NCBI GenBank assembly: GCA_014859075.1
Contig: JACUUW010000030.1
Span: forward strand, 1 to 13,578
Length of the DNA stretch: 13,578 nt
Source: Desulforudis sp.
Lineage (GTDB): Bacteria; Bacillota; Desulfotomaculia; Desulfotomaculales; Desulforudaceae
Direction: 5' to 3'
Below, piece after piece: positions 12,203-13,578 of the stretch. Numbering within the stretch: the first letter of the stretch is position 1; each line of letters begins with the position of its first letter. The notes beneath the pieces were generated by a model, which was given only the letters and a program-made list of their open reading frames with translations, was not told where the DNA came from and ran no database searches. The position numbers and the translations under genes were made by a program.

Positions 12203-12955
12203 TCAAGCTTTTAGTATGGTGTTCCGGTTCTTTAGCCGATAGCTCTCACCTGTCAGGTTAAATATCTCACTATGATGGACAATCCGGTCCAGGATAGCTG
12301 TGGTGATCACCGGGTCGCCCATAAGCTCCGGCCAGTCCTCAAAGCCCTTGTTCGATGTAATGATCAAAGCAGCCTGTTCATAGAGGGCTGACACCAGCTG
12401 GAAGAAGAGATTCGCTTCCTGGCGGGAGATGGGTAGAAAGCCGATCTCATCAATAACTACCAGGTCGGAAGCCAGGATCCTTTTAACCTTTTGCCGGCTA
12501 CGCGGAGAAGTAGTCTCAAGTTTCAGATGCCGGATCAGGTTCTCCATGGTCACGAAACTCACACGGTAGCCTTTCTTGACCGCTTCCAGGGCAATGGCTA
12601 CCGCAAGGTGGCTCTTGCCCACCCCAGGGGGACCAAGAAATACCAGATTGTAAGCCTTTTCCACCCAGTTCATATCAAGCAGCCTGTTGATCTGCTTTTT
12701 GGTGATGGAGCGCTGGAAGCCAAAGTCGAACTCGTCCACGGTCTTGACGAAAGGGAAGTCGGCTTGTTTCATCCGCCGCTGCTCTGCCTTTTCTTCCCGA
12801 GCTGTCATCTCCGCCTTCAGGAGACTATTTAGGAATTCCAGGTGCGAAAGATCCTGGTTGGCGGCGGCATCCAGAACCTGATCCAGGTTATCTCGGCTCC
12901 AGGAAAGATTCAGGGTGCGCATGTAGCCCCGTGTTTCTTCAAGTTTGCTGATCAT
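12203..12955 (-). CDS. istB: IS21-family transposition helper ATPase IstB
   Basis: IstB is the AAA+ (DnaA/DnaC-like) ATPase that selects target DNA and activates the IstA transposase. The 250-residue length is usual. Seen: an N-terminal helical region of about 60 residues that binds DNA and assembles; IstB N-domain wording such as LEFLNSLLKAEMTAREEKAE and the following FDFGFQRSITKKQI; Walker A GPPGVGKSH (108-116); Walker B LVVIDEIGF (165-173); sensor-like ITSNKGFEDW (199-208); and the C-terminal ILDRIVHHSEIFNLTGESYR. All motifs are intact, so it may be active. The ATG at 12955 overlaps the istA TGA (ATGA), so translation is coupled. Confidence 0.95.
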   Translation of the reverse strand: MISKLEETRGYMRTLNLSWSRDNLDQVLDAAANQDLSHLEFLNSLLKAEMTAREEKAEQRRMKQADFPFVKTVDEFDFGFQRSITKKQINRLLDMNWVEKAYNLVFLGPPGVGKSHLAVAIALEAVKKGYRVSFVTMENLIRHLKLETTSPRSRQKVKRILASDLVVIDEIGFLPISRQEANLFFQLVSALYEQAALIITSNKGFEDWPELMGDPVITTAILDRIVHHSEIFNLTGESYRLKNRNTILKA

Positions 12956-13578
12956 TTGGCACCTCCGTAGAGGGCGGCGTATTCGCCAATATCCCTGGTC
13001 TCGGCCTTGATCCGGCAGGACGGGGGTACCGTCAGCAGGACGCTGACCGCGGCTTTTTCGCTGGCGAGTCCAGTAAAGTACTCCGCGGCTGTCCGGAACT
13101 CCACCGCGCTCCAGATCCCTCTCTCGAGACAGTAGGACAGGGCCTCGGCCAAGCTTTCGCGGGAATGACGGCCGGCGGCGCTCAGGACCAGCTGGTACTG
13201 GTCGCGCACGTATCGCGGTCGCTCTTCCCGGAGTCTTTCCAGGAAACCGGCCGCATCCCGGGAGCCTCCGAGGACGGCCAGCACCTTATCGTAAAGCACG
13301 GCTATGCCTTGGCTGTAGTCCCGCCGCTGACTGTTGGTGCAGACAAGCTCTCCTTTACCCGAGGCCGACTTGTGGCTAACCAGAAGCTGACCGGTTTCAA
13401 GGTCGGTAATCTTTAGAAGACCGTCCACTTCTTTGACCGCCACCTTCTTCTCGGGAGCGTAGGTGCCCAGAGGAAGGGCGTAACGGTTGCCGGCATACAG
13501 GATGGTGTTGTCTTTACGCACACTGTCCCTGCCAGGATTATTTGTTACTAACTGACGGATAGGATGGCAGGGATAAAT
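12952..13578 (-). CDS. istA: IS21-family transposase IstA, C-terminal part (5' cut by window edge)
   Basis: The frame is open from the window edge to TGA at 12952-12954, giving 208 residues. A GTG at 13521 is only an internal codon, because the frame continues upstream without a stop. Residues near the start (VRKDNTILYAGNRYALPLGTY) match the small beta-rich C-terminal domain that follows the DDE catalytic core in IstA; the DDE residues themselves lie outside the window. After it comes a helical, R/E/A-rich tail ending IGEYAALYGGAK. The position upstream of istB with an ATGA overlap is the standard IS21 arrangement. Whether the N-terminal part is intact cannot be seen. Confidence 0.85.
   Translation of the reverse strand: MYPCHPIRQLVTNNPGRDSVRKDNTILYAGNRYALPLGTYAPEKKVAVKEVDGLLKITDLETGQLLVSHKSASGKGELVCTNSQRRDYSQGIAVLYDKVLAVLGGSRDAAGFLERLREERPRYVRDQYQLVLSAAGRHSRESLAEALSYCLERGIWSAVEFRTAAEYFTGLASEKAAVSVLLTVPPSCRIKAETRDIGEYAALYGGAK

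Larger units (their letters stand above)
12063..13578 (-). mobile_element. IS21-family insertion sequence, istA end cut by window edge
   Basis: The element is recognised by the istA-istB pair with a 4-base overlap on the minus strand. The inner end is placed at TGCATTATC (12063) because IS21 elements end in 5'-TG...CA-3' and carry repeated motifs at their ends, as seen here. The other end, the first part of istA and any target duplication lie beyond 13578. Confidence 0.7.

Overview
The window reads as chromosomal DNA of a GC-rich, motile, Gram-positive-type anaerobe, most likely a clostridial lineage of the Desulfotomaculum / Pelotomaculum / Desulforudis kind. This rests on purine-rich AGGAGG-like ribosome sites, frequent GTG/TTG starts, the gene order flgM-flgN-flgK-flgL with flaG, a sigma-28 (SigD)-like promoter class, and a CCA-encoding tRNA. 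The taxonomic guess is inference; no species marker is present.

Left part (1-8026). A plus-strand partial gene for a FliT/FlgN-like helical protein enters from the left edge. It is followed by a small coiled-coil protein gene with its own sigma-A-type promoter. The rest lies on the minus strand and is read right to left as two compact units. The first is cheW-cheA-cheB, which encodes the coupling protein, the histidine kinase and the methylesterase. The second is flgM-flgN-flgK-flgL-flaG, which encodes the anti-sigma-28 factor, the hook-associated-protein chaperone, the two hook-filament junction proteins and FlaG. Each unit is preceded by a TAAA - 16 nt - GATAA-type promoter typical of sigma-28. 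The flgM promoter overlaps the cheB stop codon. A 126-bp fold-back element with perfect 20-bp inverted ends sits between flgL and flaG.

Middle part (8027-11547). A divergent intergenic region separates cheW from a plus-strand ubiB/aarF-family kinase-like gene. The stator genes motA and motB follow. motA has no ATG, GTG or TTG in a position that keeps its first membrane helix, and appears to start at ATC (or ATT). The chemotaxis genes set flagellar rotation, MotAB drive it, FlgK/FlgL/FlaG build the junction and filament, and FlgM/FlgN time late assembly.

Right part (11548-13578). A tRNA-Val(CAC) gene has a near-consensus promoter and a strong intrinsic terminator. After it comes an AT-richer stretch with no recognisable gene, then an IS21-family insertion sequence on the minus strand: complete istB and the C-terminal part of istA, cut by the window edge. 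The inner end of the IS carries repeated GCATTATC motifs and a striking three-way-junction palindrome built from two GCGAAGC mini-hairpins.
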